A stretch of 64,000 bases of DNA from contig NZ_BCVI01000029.1 in the NCBI RefSeq assembly GCF_001591665.1, forward strand, positions 112,390 through 176,389, given 5' to 3'. The translations under genes and the position numbers were made by a program. The DNA comes from Neobacillus soli NBRC 102451 (GTDB lineage Bacteria; Bacillota; Bacilli; Bacillales; Cytobacillaceae). The notes under the pieces are model-generated. The model made no database searches. It had not been told where the DNA came from and saw only the letters and a program-made list of their open reading frames with translations. Shown here in pieces: positions 8,271 through 16,620 of this stretch; positions within the stretch are counted from its first letter, which is position 1; each line of letters begins with the position of its first letter.

Positions 8271-8471
8271 ATGAGCAATCGTTTTGATGGTAAAGTAGTG
8301 ACATTGCACCTGGTGCCATCATGACACCAATGGTCGAAGGTTCATTAAAACAAATCGATCCAGTCAATTGGGAAGAAGTTGGAAAACAATTTGTTGAGCC
8401 TCTCTGATCAAGCAAACTTTATCAATGCAGCCGTTATTCCAATTGATGGCGGACAATCTAATAAATATTAG
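8271..8471 (+). pseudogene. Short-chain dehydrogenase remnant with large internal deletion
   Basis: After GGGAGGAG the frame starts MSNRFDGKVV, the first strand of an SDR protein. It then jumps to the substrate-loop region APGAIMTPMVEG and, after a further frameshift, to the C-terminal FINAAVIPIDGGQSNKY. The Rossmann glycine motif, catalytic Tyr-x3-Lys and everything between them (about 150 residues) are missing. It lies 66 bp before an intact SDR gene; ends of a different SDR gene are preserved, so it is a decayed tandem neighbour and not a copy of the intact one. Confidence 0.85.
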
Positions 8472-8536
8472 AACAAGAAACTATATAACAAATGAGAATT
8501 TTTTATAAAACATTAAATGAGAGAGGATGTATTGAG

Positions 8537-9274
8537 ATGAGTAAATTACAAAATAAAGTAGCCGTCATTACAGGAGGGGCATCAGGGATTGGTGCTGCCA
8601 CTGCCAAATTATTTGTTGAAGAGGGCGCAAAAGTAGTACTAGTGGACTTAAACGAAGAAAAAGGGAAAGCATTTGAGGCAGAGTTAAAAGCAGAAAATGC
8701 AGAAGTGCTTTTTGTAAAAGCAAACATTACTATTGAAGAAGAGGTACTTAATATTTTTAAAGAGGCAGTGGATGCTTTTGGTAAAGTAGATATCGTATTT
8801 AATAATGCAGGGATTGGGCGTGTTAAACCCACAGAGGAGCTTTCCTATGATGAATGGCGTAACACAGTCAACGTGGATTTAGATGGTGTATTTTTAGTTT
8901 CTCGTGAAGCCATTCGTGAAATGCTGAAATCAGGTGGTGGCACTATCGTCAATACAGCTTCTATGTATGGTTGGGTAGGTTCACCTGGGTCGGCAGCATA
9001 CAATGCAGCAAAAGGTGGGGTTCTCAACTTAACACGCTCACTTGCGTTAGAATACGCAGCAAAGAATATTCGTGTGAACTCATTAGCACCAGGCTTTATT
9101 GATACACCAATTATCCCTGAAGAAAGTAAAAAGGAGCTTGCTTCTATTACACCAATGCAACGTCTTGGTAAAGCAGAAGAAATGGCAAAAGCTGTATTAT
9201 TCATGGCTTCGGACGATTCATCCTTTATGACAGGCAATACTTTAACAGTTGACGGTGGATATACGGCACAATAA
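8537..9274 (+). CDS. Short-chain dehydrogenase/reductase (SDR)
   Basis: A 245-residue classical SDR. The cofactor motif TGGASGIG is at residues 12-19, NNAG at 89-92, and the catalytic Ser142, Tyr155 and Lys159 (YNAAK) are present, followed by PGFIDTP and the C-terminal MTGNTLTVDGGY. Asp37 after strand 2 (VVLVDLNEE) favours NAD over NADP. The in-frame ATG at 8492 has no ribosome binding site, whereas AGAGGA lies 9-10 nt before ATG 8537. The substrate (alcohol, sugar or steroid) is not predictable. A repeat-type terminator follows directly. Confidence 0.9.
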   Translation: MSKLQNKVAVITGGASGIGAATAKLFVEEGAKVVLVDLNEEKGKAFEAELKAENAEVLFVKANITIEEEVLNIFKEAVDAFGKVDIVFNNAGIGRVKPTEELSYDEWRNTVNVDLDGVFLVSREAIREMLKSGGGTIVNTASMYGWVGSPGSAAYNAAKGGVLNLTRSLALEYAAKNIRVNSLAPGFIDTPIIPEESKKELASITPMQRLGKAEEMAKAVLFMASDDSSFMTGNTLTVDGGYTAQ

Positions 9275-9291
9275 GAAAGCCAGAAGAACCG

Positions 9292-9339
9292 GAGTGCCAG
9301 GCACCATCCATATACCGGATGGTGCCAGGCACTCTTTTT
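9292..9339 (+). repeat. GTGCCAGGCAC palindrome acting as terminator
   Basis: The arms GAGTGCCAGGCACCATCC (9292-9309) and its exact complement (9317-9334) flank the loop ATATACC, followed by TTTTT. It is an 18-bp perfect stem between the SDR and uvsE genes. A nearly identical copy, with the same loop, lies at 15560-15604. It belongs to the dispersed repeat family of this window. Confidence 0.85.
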
Positions 9340-9402
9340 CGTTTATTTTGCCAGCGAATTGGAAAACTAAATAGAAAGAATTCAATGGATGGGGTGGAAA
9401 AG

Positions 9403-10368
9403 ATGACGATTGTACGTCTCGGTTATGTGGCGATGAGCATGGAATTAAAGAATGCTTCCCCCTCACAAACCATGACTTTTGCTCAATTTCAAAAAATTGA
9501 TGACCGGGAAGCCGCCATTCGCAAGCTTGAACGGATAGCGCAATCAAATCTCCATAATACTCTTAGGATTTTAAAGCATAATGCTGCATCCGACATCCAT
9601 TTTTATCGATTAACCTCCCGTCTTATCCCGTTAGCGAATCATGAAGAACTTCTTGATTGGAAGTATATCGTGCCGCTCCACTCCCAACTGAGTGAGATTG
9701 GCGATTTTGTCCATAAAAATAAGATGAGAGTTGATTTTCACCCAGATCATTTTGTCCTGATTAATTCTCCCAAGAAAGATATATTAAAAAACTCCATCCA
9801 AACGTTAAAACTTCATTATTTAATACTGAAGGGGATGGGGATTGACCCCTCTCATCGATGCGTAATGCATGTAGGCGGCAATTACAAGGAGACGGAGAAA
9901 TCACTGGAGCGTTTTGTTGATAATTGGATGGTCGTCCCAAGGTCGCTCCAAAACATGATCATGCTTGAAAATGATGATACCTCGTTTACCATGGAGGAAA
10001 CACTCTATTTATGTGAAAAATTAGATATTCCGCTGGTATTTGATTACCATCATCATCTTGCCCATCATCAAAATATAGATTGGGAAAGAAACTGGACTCG
10101 AGTGCTAGAAACGTGGAGGCATTCCCAACTCCCAATAAAAATGCATATTTCAAGACCTAAAAGTGAAAAGGCTTTTCGCCATCATTCAGACTATGTGGAC
10201 AGTGATATGTTTTTCAAATTTCTACAAGTGATTAAAGGCAGTGTTCCGCAAATTGACTGTATGATTGAGGCCAAAAGAAAAGATGAAGCACTTTTTAAAT
10301 TGATGGAACAGATTCGATTGAGGGAAGATGTTGAAATCATTGATGGTTCTACTTTTTATTTGAAGTGA
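9403..10368 (+). CDS. uvsE: UV damage endonuclease UvsE/UvdE
   Basis: A 321-residue TIM-barrel endonuclease of the UVDE family. Key strings are RLGYVAMSMELKNASPSQT at the start, FHPDHFVLINSPKKD, CVMHVGGNYKETEKS, MLENDDTSFTMEETL, VFDYHHHLAHHQ, KMHISRPKSEK and DCMIEAKRKDEAL. The His, Glu and Asp residues in these strings are the metal ligands that form a multi-metal centre. The enzyme nicks DNA 5' of UV photoproducts, starting alternative excision repair. GGGGTGG lies 5 nt before ATG 9403; longer in-frame starts would fall inside the repeat and are rejected. B. subtilis UvsE is the nearest known relative. Confidence 0.92.
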   Translation: MTIVRLGYVAMSMELKNASPSQTMTFAQFQKIDDREAAIRKLERIAQSNLHNTLRILKHNAASDIHFYRLTSRLIPLANHEELLDWKYIVPLHSQLSEIGDFVHKNKMRVDFHPDHFVLINSPKKDILKNSIQTLKLHYLILKGMGIDPSHRCVMHVGGNYKETEKSLERFVDNWMVVPRSLQNMIMLENDDTSFTMEETLYLCEKLDIPLVFDYHHHLAHHQNIDWERNWTRVLETWRHSQLPIKMHISRPKSEKAFRHHSDYVDSDMFFKFLQVIKGSVPQIDCMIEAKRKDEALFKLMEQIRLREDVEIIDGSTFYLK

Positions 10369-10372
10369 TAGA

Positions 10373-10412
10373 ACCGGAGTGTCAGGTACCATCCAGATAA
10401 TTGGTAGATGCC
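10373..10412 (+). repeat. Degenerate copy of the GTGCC repeat
   Basis: GAACCGGAGTGTCAGGTACCATCC followed by a decayed second arm (GGTAGATGCC) and TTTTTT. The left flank and first arm match the copies at 9292 and 15560, but the stem is imperfect. It probably still terminates uvsE. Confidence 0.6.
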
Positions 10413-10576
10413 TTTTTTCTTATATAATTTTCAAATAGTAGTGTGAATGTTAATTTATGCATTGGCTTATAGAGGGACAAAAGAATATAATAAACAGCTT
10501 CTGTTAAAATTTCAGTTGGAAATGATGTGTCTATTCACAGTGTAAACCTCTTTCCTTTTTTGTATAAAGATATTAT

Positions 10577-10604
10577 TTGACTTTTCAAACAGAGGTGTTA
10601 AAAT
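10577..10604 (+). promoter_or_regulatory. Promoter of the thi operon
   Basis: TTGACT (10577-10582), a 16-nt spacer and TAAAAT (10599-10604) lie 44 bp before the TPP aptamer, the position expected for the thi operon start. Nothing else was seen in 10413-10576. Confidence 0.55.
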
Positions 10605-10647
10605 TATCCTTGTAGGGTAATCATTACAAATTAATATGTGAAGCAAA

Positions 10648-10740
10648 TCCGCTAGAGGTGCCTTTTAAAAGGGCTGAGATTGAAGTGCAACTTCGGGACT
10701 CTATGAACCTGATCTGGGTTATACCAGCGTAGGGAAGTGG
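10648..10740 (+). promoter_or_regulatory. TPP riboswitch (THI element)
   Basis: The conserved aptamer strings are present in order: AGAGGTGCC, GGGCTGAGAT (pyrimidine-sensor arm), then ACCTGATCTGGGTTATACCAG and CGTAGGGAAGTGG (pyrophosphate-sensor arm). TPP binding to such aptamers in bacilli stabilises a downstream terminator, here at 10788-10821. High TPP therefore lowers expression of the tenI-thiOSGF genes that follow. Confidence 0.95.
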
Positions 10741-10787
10741 AAACCTGGATATTTGAAGATGCAAACGAATTTCTATTTCAAATTTTC

Positions 10788-10821
10788 AACCACTTTCTTA
10801 ACTAAAGGAAGTGGTTTTTTG
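10788..10821 (+). terminator. Riboswitch expression-platform terminator
   Basis: AACCACTTTC / GGAAGTGGTT with a 9-nt loop followed by TTTTTT. The 5' arm can also pair with GGGAAGTGG at the 3' edge of the aptamer, giving the mutually exclusive antiterminator expected of a TPP switch. Confidence 0.85.
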
Positions 10822-10864
10822 TTTTTCACTTTATTTCATAGATAGTTGGAATCTTCTTAAAGGG

Positions 10865-11509
10865 GTGACACGAATTTTAACTAGTGTTAAAGAGTTACAT
10901 ATTATCTCAAATGGAAAAATGCCGATTGAGCAGTTAGGTGAGATTGTAAGGGGAATTCACCCATATATAACCGCCATTCACTTACGAGAAAAACAAAAAA
11001 CAGCCAGGGAACTGTTTCACGCAGTCCAACTTTTAACCGAGGCAAACATACCACTATCAAAGATTATTATTAATGACAGGGTGGATGTTGCCATAGTTTC
11101 AAGGGCCCGAGGAGTTCAATTAGCCTTTCACAGTTTAGAGGCAGCCATTGTAAAAGAAAATTTCCCTCAGCTTATGCTAGGGAGTTCCATCCACTCCTAC
11201 GAGGAAGGGCGAAAAGCAAAAGAGAATGGTGCTGATTACGTGCTATTCGGCCATGTCTTCCCTTCTAAATCAAAGCCAGGTAAGACTCCCAAAGGGCTTG
11301 AGGAATTAACAAAGTTGAGACAACTAGACATCCCTGTTATTGCCATTGGCGGCATAACAGCTGAGAATACCGGGCTGGTACTTGATGCAGGTGCAAATGG
11401 TATCGCTGTCATGTCAGGAGTTTTAGAAGCAAGCAATCCATTAGCAGCAGTAAAGGCTTACGTTAATGTCTTAAAAAAAGGAGATGGAAAAGGTGGGGAA
11501 TTCATTTGA
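10865..11509 (+). CDS. tenI: Thiazole tautomerase TenI-like protein
   Basis: About 214 residues of a ThiE-like TIM barrel. Signature strings are IHLREKQKTARELF, GSSIHSYEEGRKAKENGADY, VLFGHVFPSKSKPG, PVIAIGGITAENT and GANGIAVMSGVL. TenI isomerises the thiazole carboxylate made by ThiG to its aromatic tautomer; despite ThiE similarity it is not the phosphate synthase. The start is unsure: GTG 10865 is used here, but AAAGGGGTG overlaps it and would better serve the ATT at 10874; upstream codons run into the riboswitch terminator. It is the first gene of the operon and overlaps thiO by 26 nt. Confidence 0.85.
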   Translation: MTRILTSVKELHIISNGKMPIEQLGEIVRGIHPYITAIHLREKQKTARELFHAVQLLTEANIPLSKIIINDRVDVAIVSRARGVQLAFHSLEAAIVKENFPQLMLGSSIHSYEEGRKAKENGADYVLFGHVFPSKSKPGKTPKGLEELTKLRQLDIPVIAIGGITAENTGLVLDAGANGIAVMSGVLEASNPLAAVKAYVNVLKKGDGKGGEFI

Positions 11510-12623
11510 TGTTGCCATTATAGGTGGAGGAATTAACGGATCCGCTATTGCCTATCAGTTATCGAAAATGGGAAGAAAAGTAATCATTATTGAGAAGGAC
11601 CAGTTGGCCTGCCAAGCGTCCAGTGCCGCTGCCGGAATGCTGGCAGCACAAGCGGAGATTGAACAAGACGGTCCCTTATTCCAGTTGGCGTTAAAAAGTC
11701 AGGCGATGTTTTCATCTCTCTCAAGTGAGTTATTTGAATATACGGGAATCGATATCGAGCATGTTCATAAAGGAATGTTAAAAATTGCCGAAACGGAAGA
11801 AATGGCCTTAAAAGTTAAACAGCAGGTCACCTTTCAACGGAAGTGGGATCCAACAATCAGTTGGCTAGATGCAAAGGAAATACGGGAAATGGAAACGTCG
11901 CTATCACCGAGTGTATTTGGAGGGATGTATCTCCCCAACGATGGCCATGTGCAGCCAGAAAAGTTAACACAAGCGTTTGCAAAAGCGGCAGTCAATTTTG
12001 GAGCGGAAATACGTGAAAATACGGAGGTTCTTTCTTTTATTTATGAAAAAGGTCAGATTACAGGGATTAAAACTACCAATGGTGTCATCCATTGTGAACA
12101 AGTTGTAGTTGCCACCGGAGCTTGGGCCGCGAAATTAATGCGTGAATCGGGGCTGGACCTTCGTGTGTATCCTGTTAAAGGAGAATGCTTTTCGATTCGA
12201 ACGGAAAAGCCCCTGATCAACACGACTATTTTTTCCGATAAACGTTGTTATCTCGTACCAAAACGAAATGGGGAAATTTATATTGGTGCAACCATGATCG
12301 AAAATACCTTTGATAAAAAGGTAACACCAGGAGGAATTGCTACAATAATAGAAAGAGCCACTCAACTAGTTCCTCAAATTAAGGAAGCAGCATGGGAACG
12401 AGTCTGGTCTGGAATAAGACCTCAGACAGGTGATGGACTCCCATACATTGGCGAGCATCCAAGATTGAAGGGATTATTCGTTGCAGCAGGGCATTTTCGA
12501 AATGGGATATTACTAAGCCCGATTACTGGGAAACTAGTAGCTGACTTATTAGCAGGTAGACAGCTAGATGAGGGACTTCTCTCAGCTTTTCATCTAGAAA
12601 GACACAAAGTGACAGTTAGTTAG
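11484..12623 (+). CDS. thiO: Glycine oxidase ThiO
   Basis: A 379-residue FAD-dependent amine oxidase (DAO family). The FAD motif GGGINGSAIAYQLSKMG is at residues 14-30, followed by SSAAAGMLAAQAE, PVKGECFSI, RCYLVPKRNGEIYIGATM and the C-terminal AAGHFRNGILLSP. ThiO oxidises glycine to the imine used by ThiG for thiazole formation and releases H2O2. ATG 11484 directly abuts AAAGGAG; GTG 11493, 9 nt from that site, may be the true start. It overlaps the end of tenI, which suggests translational coupling. Confidence 0.92.
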   Translation: MEKVGNSFDVAIIGGGINGSAIAYQLSKMGRKVIIIEKDQLACQASSAAAGMLAAQAEIEQDGPLFQLALKSQAMFSSLSSELFEYTGIDIEHVHKGMLKIAETEEMALKVKQQVTFQRKWDPTISWLDAKEIREMETSLSPSVFGGMYLPNDGHVQPEKLTQAFAKAAVNFGAEIRENTEVLSFIYEKGQITGIKTTNGVIHCEQVVVATGAWAAKLMRESGLDLRVYPVKGECFSIRTEKPLINTTIFSDKRCYLVPKRNGEIYIGATMIENTFDKKVTPGGIATIIERATQLVPQIKEAAWERVWSGIRPQTGDGLPYIGEHPRLKGLFVAAGHFRNGILLSPITGKLVADLLAGRQLDEGLLSAFHLERHKVTVS

Positions 12624-12633
12624 GAGGGAAAAA

Positions 12634-12837
12634 ATGAATGTGTTGTTAAATGGTGAGTCTATCCAATTACCTGAACATGTAGTGTTGGTTTCAGATGTCC
12701 TCAAACATTATGAAATCCATGATAAGGTCGTTGTCGTGGAAGTAAACGGTGAGATATTAACGAGTGTAGAACACCAAAGTACTAGATTATCAGATAAAGA
12801 TAAAATCGAAATAGTCCATTTTGTAGGAGGCGGTTAA
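12634..12837 (+). CDS. thiS: Sulfur carrier protein ThiS
   Basis: A 67-residue ubiquitin-fold protein ending IVHFVGGG. The C-terminal Gly-Gly is adenylated by ThiF and converted to a thiocarboxylate that donates sulfur to the thiazole. AGGAGGG lies 8 nt before the ATG. The gene is 10 bp after thiO and 1 bp before thiG. Confidence 0.95.
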   Translation: MNVLLNGESIQLPEHVVLVSDVLKHYEIHDKVVVVEVNGEILTSVEHQSTRLSDKDKIEIVHFVGGG

Positions 12838-12838
12838 T

Positions 12839-13606
12839 ATGTTAAAAATAGGTTCATTATCCTTTCAATCTCGTTTGTTACTTGGAACGGGCAAATATCC
12901 AAGCTTTGAAACCCAGAAAAAAGCAGTGGAAGTTTCCGAAACAGAAATCCTCACGTTTGCCGTTAGACGAATGAATATTTTTGAACCAAGCCAGCCGAAT
13001 TTTTTAGAACAGCTAGACACCAAAAAATATACGCTTCTTCCCAATACAGCAGGAGCGAAAACTGCAGCAGAGGCTGTCCGGATCGCAAAATTAGCAAAAG
13101 CTTCAGGCCTTTGCGATATGATAAAAGTGGAAGTGATTGGCTGTGATCAAACATTACTTCCTGATCCGATTGAAACCCTGAAGGCCACAGAAGAATTAGT
13201 AAAGGAAGGATTTATTGTCCTCCCCTATACGTCCGATGATGTTGTTTTAGCTAGGAAACTACAAGAAGCAGGATGTCATGCTGTCATGCCAGGGGCTTCG
13301 CCAATCGGCTCTGGTCAAGGGATCATCAATCCAGTAAACCTTCGCTTTATTATTGAACAAGCAGTCGTTCCTGTTATAGTTGATGCAGGTATTGGCTCAC
13401 CAGCCGATGCTGCTTTGGCGATGGAATTGGGTGCCGATGGTGTGTTATTAAATACCGCTGTGTCAGCGGCAAAGGATCCGGTAAAAATGGCAAAAGCAAT
13501 GAAATTAGCGATTGAAGCTGGACGATTAGGCTATGAAGCCGGAAGAATAGAGAAAAAGAGAAATGCTACAGCAAGCAGTCCAATGGAAGGAATGAGTATC
13601 GGGTGA
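12839..13606 (+). CDS. thiG: Thiazole synthase ThiG
   Basis: A 255-residue (beta/alpha)8 protein, full length for the family. Lys96 in MIKVEVIG is the Schiff-base lysine that binds deoxyxylulose 5-phosphate. [32 protein letters not shown] and [12 protein letters not shown] are all conserved. It joins DXP, dehydroglycine and ThiS thiocarboxylate into the thiazole phosphate. AGGAGG within the thiS end drives it. Its TGA overlaps the GTG of thiF by 4 nt (GTGA), typical of coupled translation. Confidence 0.96.
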   Translation: MLKIGSLSFQSRLLLGTGKYPSFETQKKAVEVSETEILTFAVRRMNIFEPSQPNFLEQLDTKKYTLLPNTAGAKTAAEAVRIAKLAKASGLCDMIKVEVIGCDQTLLPDPIETLKATEELVKEGFIVLPYTSDDVVLARKLQEAGCHAVMPGASPIGSGQGIINPVNLRFIIEQAVVPVIVDAGIGSPADAALAMELGADGVLLNTAVSAAKDPVKMAKAMKLAIEAGRLGYEAGRIEKKRNATASSPMEGMSIG

Positions 13607-14622
13607 ATAATCGGTATTCACGACAAGAACTATTTTCACCTATTGGAAAAGGGGGGCAAGAGCGAATTTTCAATAAACATGTCCTCATAATCGGAGCAGG
13701 AGCACTCGGATCAGGATGTGCCGAAGCACTTGTCCGCGCTGGAATTGGTAAACTAACCATCGTCGATCGTGATTATGTGGAATGGAGCAATTTACAGCGG
13801 CAGCAGTTGTATTCAGAGGAAGATGCCAAAAACAGACTCCCCAAAGTCATAGCGGCCAAAAATCGCTTATTAGCTATTAACTCTTCTGTGGCCATTGAGG
13901 CAATTATTGCGGATGCCTCAGTCCTAGAGCTTGAAGACTGGGCTAAAAAAGTAAATCTTATGATCGATGCTACGGATAATTTCGAAACTAGAATGATCCT
14001 TAACGATGTATCACAAAAGGTTGGTATCCCATGGATTTACGGTGCTTGCGTCGGAAGTTACGGAATATCCTACACGATCATTCCTGAAAAAACGCCTTGT
14101 CTTTCTTGTTTAGTGGAAACCGTACCTCTAGGAGGATTAACTTGTGACACAGCTGGAATCATTAGTCCAGCTGTTAACATGGTCGTTTCTTATCAAATGA
14201 GTGAAGCATTAAAAATTTTGGTCGGTGACTTGGATTCCTTGCGAAACAAACTCGTTTCTTTTGATTTATGGAAAAACCAATATAGTGCCATCCAGGTAGA
14301 TAAATTGAAAAAAGTGGATTGTCCTTCTTGTGGCAAAGAAAGATCTTACCCCTTTTTATCATTTGAAAATCAAACAAAAACAGCTGTCCTATGTGGCAGG
14401 GATTCTGTTCAGATACGTCCATCGAGTCAAACTGTGCGTGATTTGGAAGCGTTAGAACAACTATTGGCGAAGCAAGGGGGGACAGTCCAGAGAAATCCTT
14501 ATCTTTTATCCTATAGTGCCCCCCCTCACCGATTAGTCGTTTTTAAAGATGGAAGGGTTTTAGTACACGGAACGAAGGATATTTCTGAAGCAAAGGCGGT
14601 ATACCATCGGTACTTGGGTTAA
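13603..14622 (+). CDS. thiF: ThiS adenylyltransferase ThiF/MoeB-type E1-like protein
   Basis: A 339-residue E1-like enzyme. It shows [10 protein letters not shown], the nucleotide-binding [23 protein letters not shown] with the catalytic arginines, [11 protein letters not shown], and two zinc Cys pairs (CLSC and CPSC). Residues about 255-339 form an extra C-terminal domain. It activates ThiS with ATP for sulfur transfer. GTG start overlaps thiG by 4 nt. The operon ends here: thiD, which follows thiF in B. subtilis, and tenA are not in this cluster. Confidence 0.92.
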   Translation: MNNRYSRQELFSPIGKGGQERIFNKHVLIIGAGALGSGCAEALVRAGIGKLTIVDRDYVEWSNLQRQQLYSEEDAKNRLPKVIAAKNRLLAINSSVAIEAIIADASVLELEDWAKKVNLMIDATDNFETRMILNDVSQKVGIPWIYGACVGSYGISYTIIPEKTPCLSCLVETVPLGGLTCDTAGIISPAVNMVVSYQMSEALKILVGDLDSLRNKLVSFDLWKNQYSAIQVDKLKKVDCPSCGKERSYPFLSFENQTKTAVLCGRDSVQIRPSSQTVRDLEALEQLLAKQGGTVQRNPYLLSYSAPPHRLVVFKDGRVLVHGTKDISEAKAVYHRYLG

Positions 14623-14671
14623 TATAATACGTTTGGACGAAGCAATCCAACAAAAATCAACATCAAATGCT

Positions 14672-14723
14672 AGTGCCTGACCACCAGTGTGGTAATGCTT
14701 TAATGCACCGGGGGTCAGGCACA
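14672..14723 (+). repeat. GTGCCTGACC palindrome
   Basis: TAGTGCCTGACC and GGGTCAGGCACA form the arms around ACCAGTGTGGTAATGCTT-containing spacer with TGCACCGGGG. No T-run follows on the plus strand. The second arm (TGCACCGGGGGTCAGGCAC) recurs almost exactly at 57179-57198 and partly at 54522-54536. Confidence 0.7.
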
Positions 14724-14754
14724 AAACTTGATAAAGGGGGATGAAGGAGTAGAA

Positions 14755-15531
14755 ATGCAAAAGTTGACGCCCTTATTTCATAATAGAATAGGCATGCCAA
14801 AAAACGAAACAATTACCTTTGAAAAATTAGCTGAGGTTCTTGAAAAAACAGCACAAAACATCCCGTTTGAAAATTTAACTATAATTCAAAACAAAACACG
14901 TAAGATTACAAAGGAAAACTTATTCAACAAAATTGTCGAAAGAAATGAAGGCGGTCTTTGTTACGAATTAAATCCGCTTTTCTATTTCTACCTAATAGAA
15001 AATGGCTTTAACGCATTCTTAACAGATGGTGTTGTTTATAATCATGCTGCGGAGGAGTATCATCAACTAGGAAGAACGCATGTAACGGTTCTTATGAAAC
15101 ACGAGGGACAAACGTATTTAATTGACACGGGCTTTGGAGGAAATTTACCATTAAAACCTGTTCCCTTATCAGGTGAAACCGTATCTTCCTATAATGGGGA
15201 GTTTAGAATAAAAAAAGTAAATCATGAAATTGGGGACTATTGTTTAGAAATGAAATTAAGGCATAAAGATTCAGATTGGAAAATTGGCTATTCTTTTAAT
15301 TCCAAGAAATCTATTGAAGATACAGCAGATTTGAATGAGATCCAAACCATTATTACCGAACACCCGAAATCTTCATTTAACAAACATCCATTAATAACCC
15401 GACTTACCAATAACGGAAATATCACCTTAACAGATACCACATTTATCCAATGGGCTGACGGAATTCTAACTAAAGAGACCATTGAACACATGAAATTCAA
15501 AGAGCTGGCAAAACAACATTTTGGGCTTTAA
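14755..15531 (+). CDS. nat: Arylamine N-acetyltransferase
   Basis: A 258-residue NAT-family enzyme with the complete triad Cys69 (GGLCYE), His109 (GRTHVTVL) and Asp124 (LIDTGFGG). It transfers acetyl groups from acetyl-CoA to arylamines or hydrazines in the cytosol, so it is a candidate xenobiotic detoxification gene. The start is ATG 14755, five nucleotides after GAAGGAG; an in-frame ATG at 14728 lies closer to the upstream repeat and lacks a good site. Repeats flank the gene on both sides (14672 and 15560). Confidence 0.92.
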   Translation: MQKLTPLFHNRIGMPKNETITFEKLAEVLEKTAQNIPFENLTIIQNKTRKITKENLFNKIVERNEGGLCYELNPLFYFYLIENGFNAFLTDGVVYNHAAEEYHQLGRTHVTVLMKHEGQTYLIDTGFGGNLPLKPVPLSGETVSSYNGEFRIKKVNHEIGDYCLEMKLRHKDSDWKIGYSFNSKKSIEDTADLNEIQTIITEHPKSSFNKHPLITRLTNNGNITLTDTTFIQWADGILTKETIEHMKFKELAKQHFGL

Positions 15532-15559
15532 ACATAATGTGATTTTTTAGAGAATCGGA

Positions 15560-15604
15560 GTGTCAGGCACCATCCATATACCGGATGGTGCCTGACACTT
15601 TTTT
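15560..15604 (+). repeat. GTGTCAGGCAC palindrome acting as terminator
   Basis: Arms GTGTCAGGCACCATCC (15560-15575) and GGATGGTGCCTGACAC (15583-15598) flank the loop ATATACC, then TTTTTT. It is almost identical to 9292-9339 including 8 bases of left flank. It lies just after nat. Confidence 0.85.
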
Positions 15605-15658
15605 AGTTTTTTAATATACATATTGATAGCAAATCGGACCAAAATGCAAAAATCGGCT

Positions 15659-15727
15659 CCAAAATTCACTTTTGAAGCCGAAATTGAGCGTTTGGTACCC
15701 AAAAACGCCTCCAAAAGTGAATTTTGG
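15659..15727. repeat. Nested inverted repeat of unknown role
   Basis: CCAAAATTCACTTTTG (15659-15674) is perfectly complementary to CAAAAGTGAATTTTGG (15712-15727). Inside, GAGCGTTTGG / CCAAAAACGCCTC form a second, imperfect stem. No T-run follows, so it is not a plain terminator. It occupies the 427-bp gap 15532-15958, which shows nothing else beyond the repeat at 15560. Confidence 0.65.
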
Positions 15728-15958
15728 CTATTCGATTTACTTAACCAAACCCTATATTGTAAAAGTGCAGGAAACGTAGTTTATCTTTGAAAAAACGTTC
15801 GAATGGAAGGTTTTGAACAAGCATTGTCAATTACAACGAGCATATAGGAAAGATTGAGGATCAAAAGGAACATAGTATTCCCGTTGTATAACTTCTATTA
15901 ACACATTGTGAACAAAGCCTACGGACGATATATGAATCTAATATAGGGGTGTTATCAA

Positions 15959-16384
15959 ATGTTGGTGAAAGATGTTTATCTAGATTGTTTCCATTTTGAA
16001 GAATCTCCATTGGCCCATTACATCCACCATTTACTGGCGGAGAAGAAAATTTCATTGGATGACGACATGTCCAAACTAGACTTAAATCAAGCAGATCATA
16101 AGAAAGTAGCGGAAATGGTTCAAAGAAATGTTTTAGGTTTTCATAAGATCTCCACCTACTCATTGAAAATGAACCAAAAGAATTTTGTCTTTATCTTTGC
16201 AGCGAGCAAGCTAAAGGCAGTACAATTCTATACCGAAACGTTTCATCAACCCCCATTGAATTGTCATGAATATTCGCTAGATTTTGAGCTTACTAGAGGA
16301 AATGGTGTGATTTCATTTCGGGACATGAGGAAGGAATTCAAGAGTTTTCCGGCTGTAGCGGGGTATTTTGTGAGGGAGAGGTGA
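15959..16384 (+). CDS. Hypothetical protein, 141 aa
   Basis: A 141-residue soluble protein that I do not recognise. It has an acidic N-terminal half (HFEESPLAHYIHHLL, LDDDMSKLDLNQADHKK) and a C-terminal half of alternating strands ending in RDMRKEFKSFPAVAGYF. There is no signal peptide or clear catalytic motif. AGGGGTG lies 9 nt before the ATG. Its stop overlaps the start of the next small ORF, so the two are probably translated together. Confidence 0.6.
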   Translation: MLVKDVYLDCFHFEESPLAHYIHHLLAEKKISLDDDMSKLDLNQADHKKVAEMVQRNVLGFHKISTYSLKMNQKNFVFIFAASKLKAVQFYTETFHQPPLNCHEYSLDFELTRGNGVISFRDMRKEFKSFPAVAGYFVRER

Positions 16385-16620
16385 TGCGAAAAGGTTTAGC
16401 GGGAGTTAGTTTAATGGCAGCAGCAACGGTACTTGCATTTCATCCGATGGAACGGTTGGATGAAGGTATTCAATCGAGGTTATTGTTCCTTTTTGATCTA
16501 ATTGGAAAAGAGGAAAAAACAAGTTTTTCTCGCTGGAAGCAAGTGCAGGGACAAGGTTTTTTCCCTCTGTCCCGGCGTTCCCTGCCTAAAGAAAGGCGCT
16601 TTCTACTTCCAGCGGTCTGA
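16384..16620 (+). CDS. Small ORF with N-terminal membrane segment
   Basis: A 78-codon ORF whose ATG overlaps the stop of the previous gene (TGATG). Residues 5-20 (GLAGVSLMAAATVLAF) are hydrophobic and could be a membrane anchor. The rest is basic, and its last third reads through a hairpin (GGGACA..TGTCCC, about 16548-16574) and overlaps the convergent gene end by 35 bp. The natural C-terminus may have been replaced by repeat DNA. Function unknown. Confidence 0.35.
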   Translation: MRKGLAGVSLMAAATVLAFHPMERLDEGIQSRLLFLFDLIGKEEKTSFSRWKQVQGQGFFPLSRRSLPKERRFLLPAV

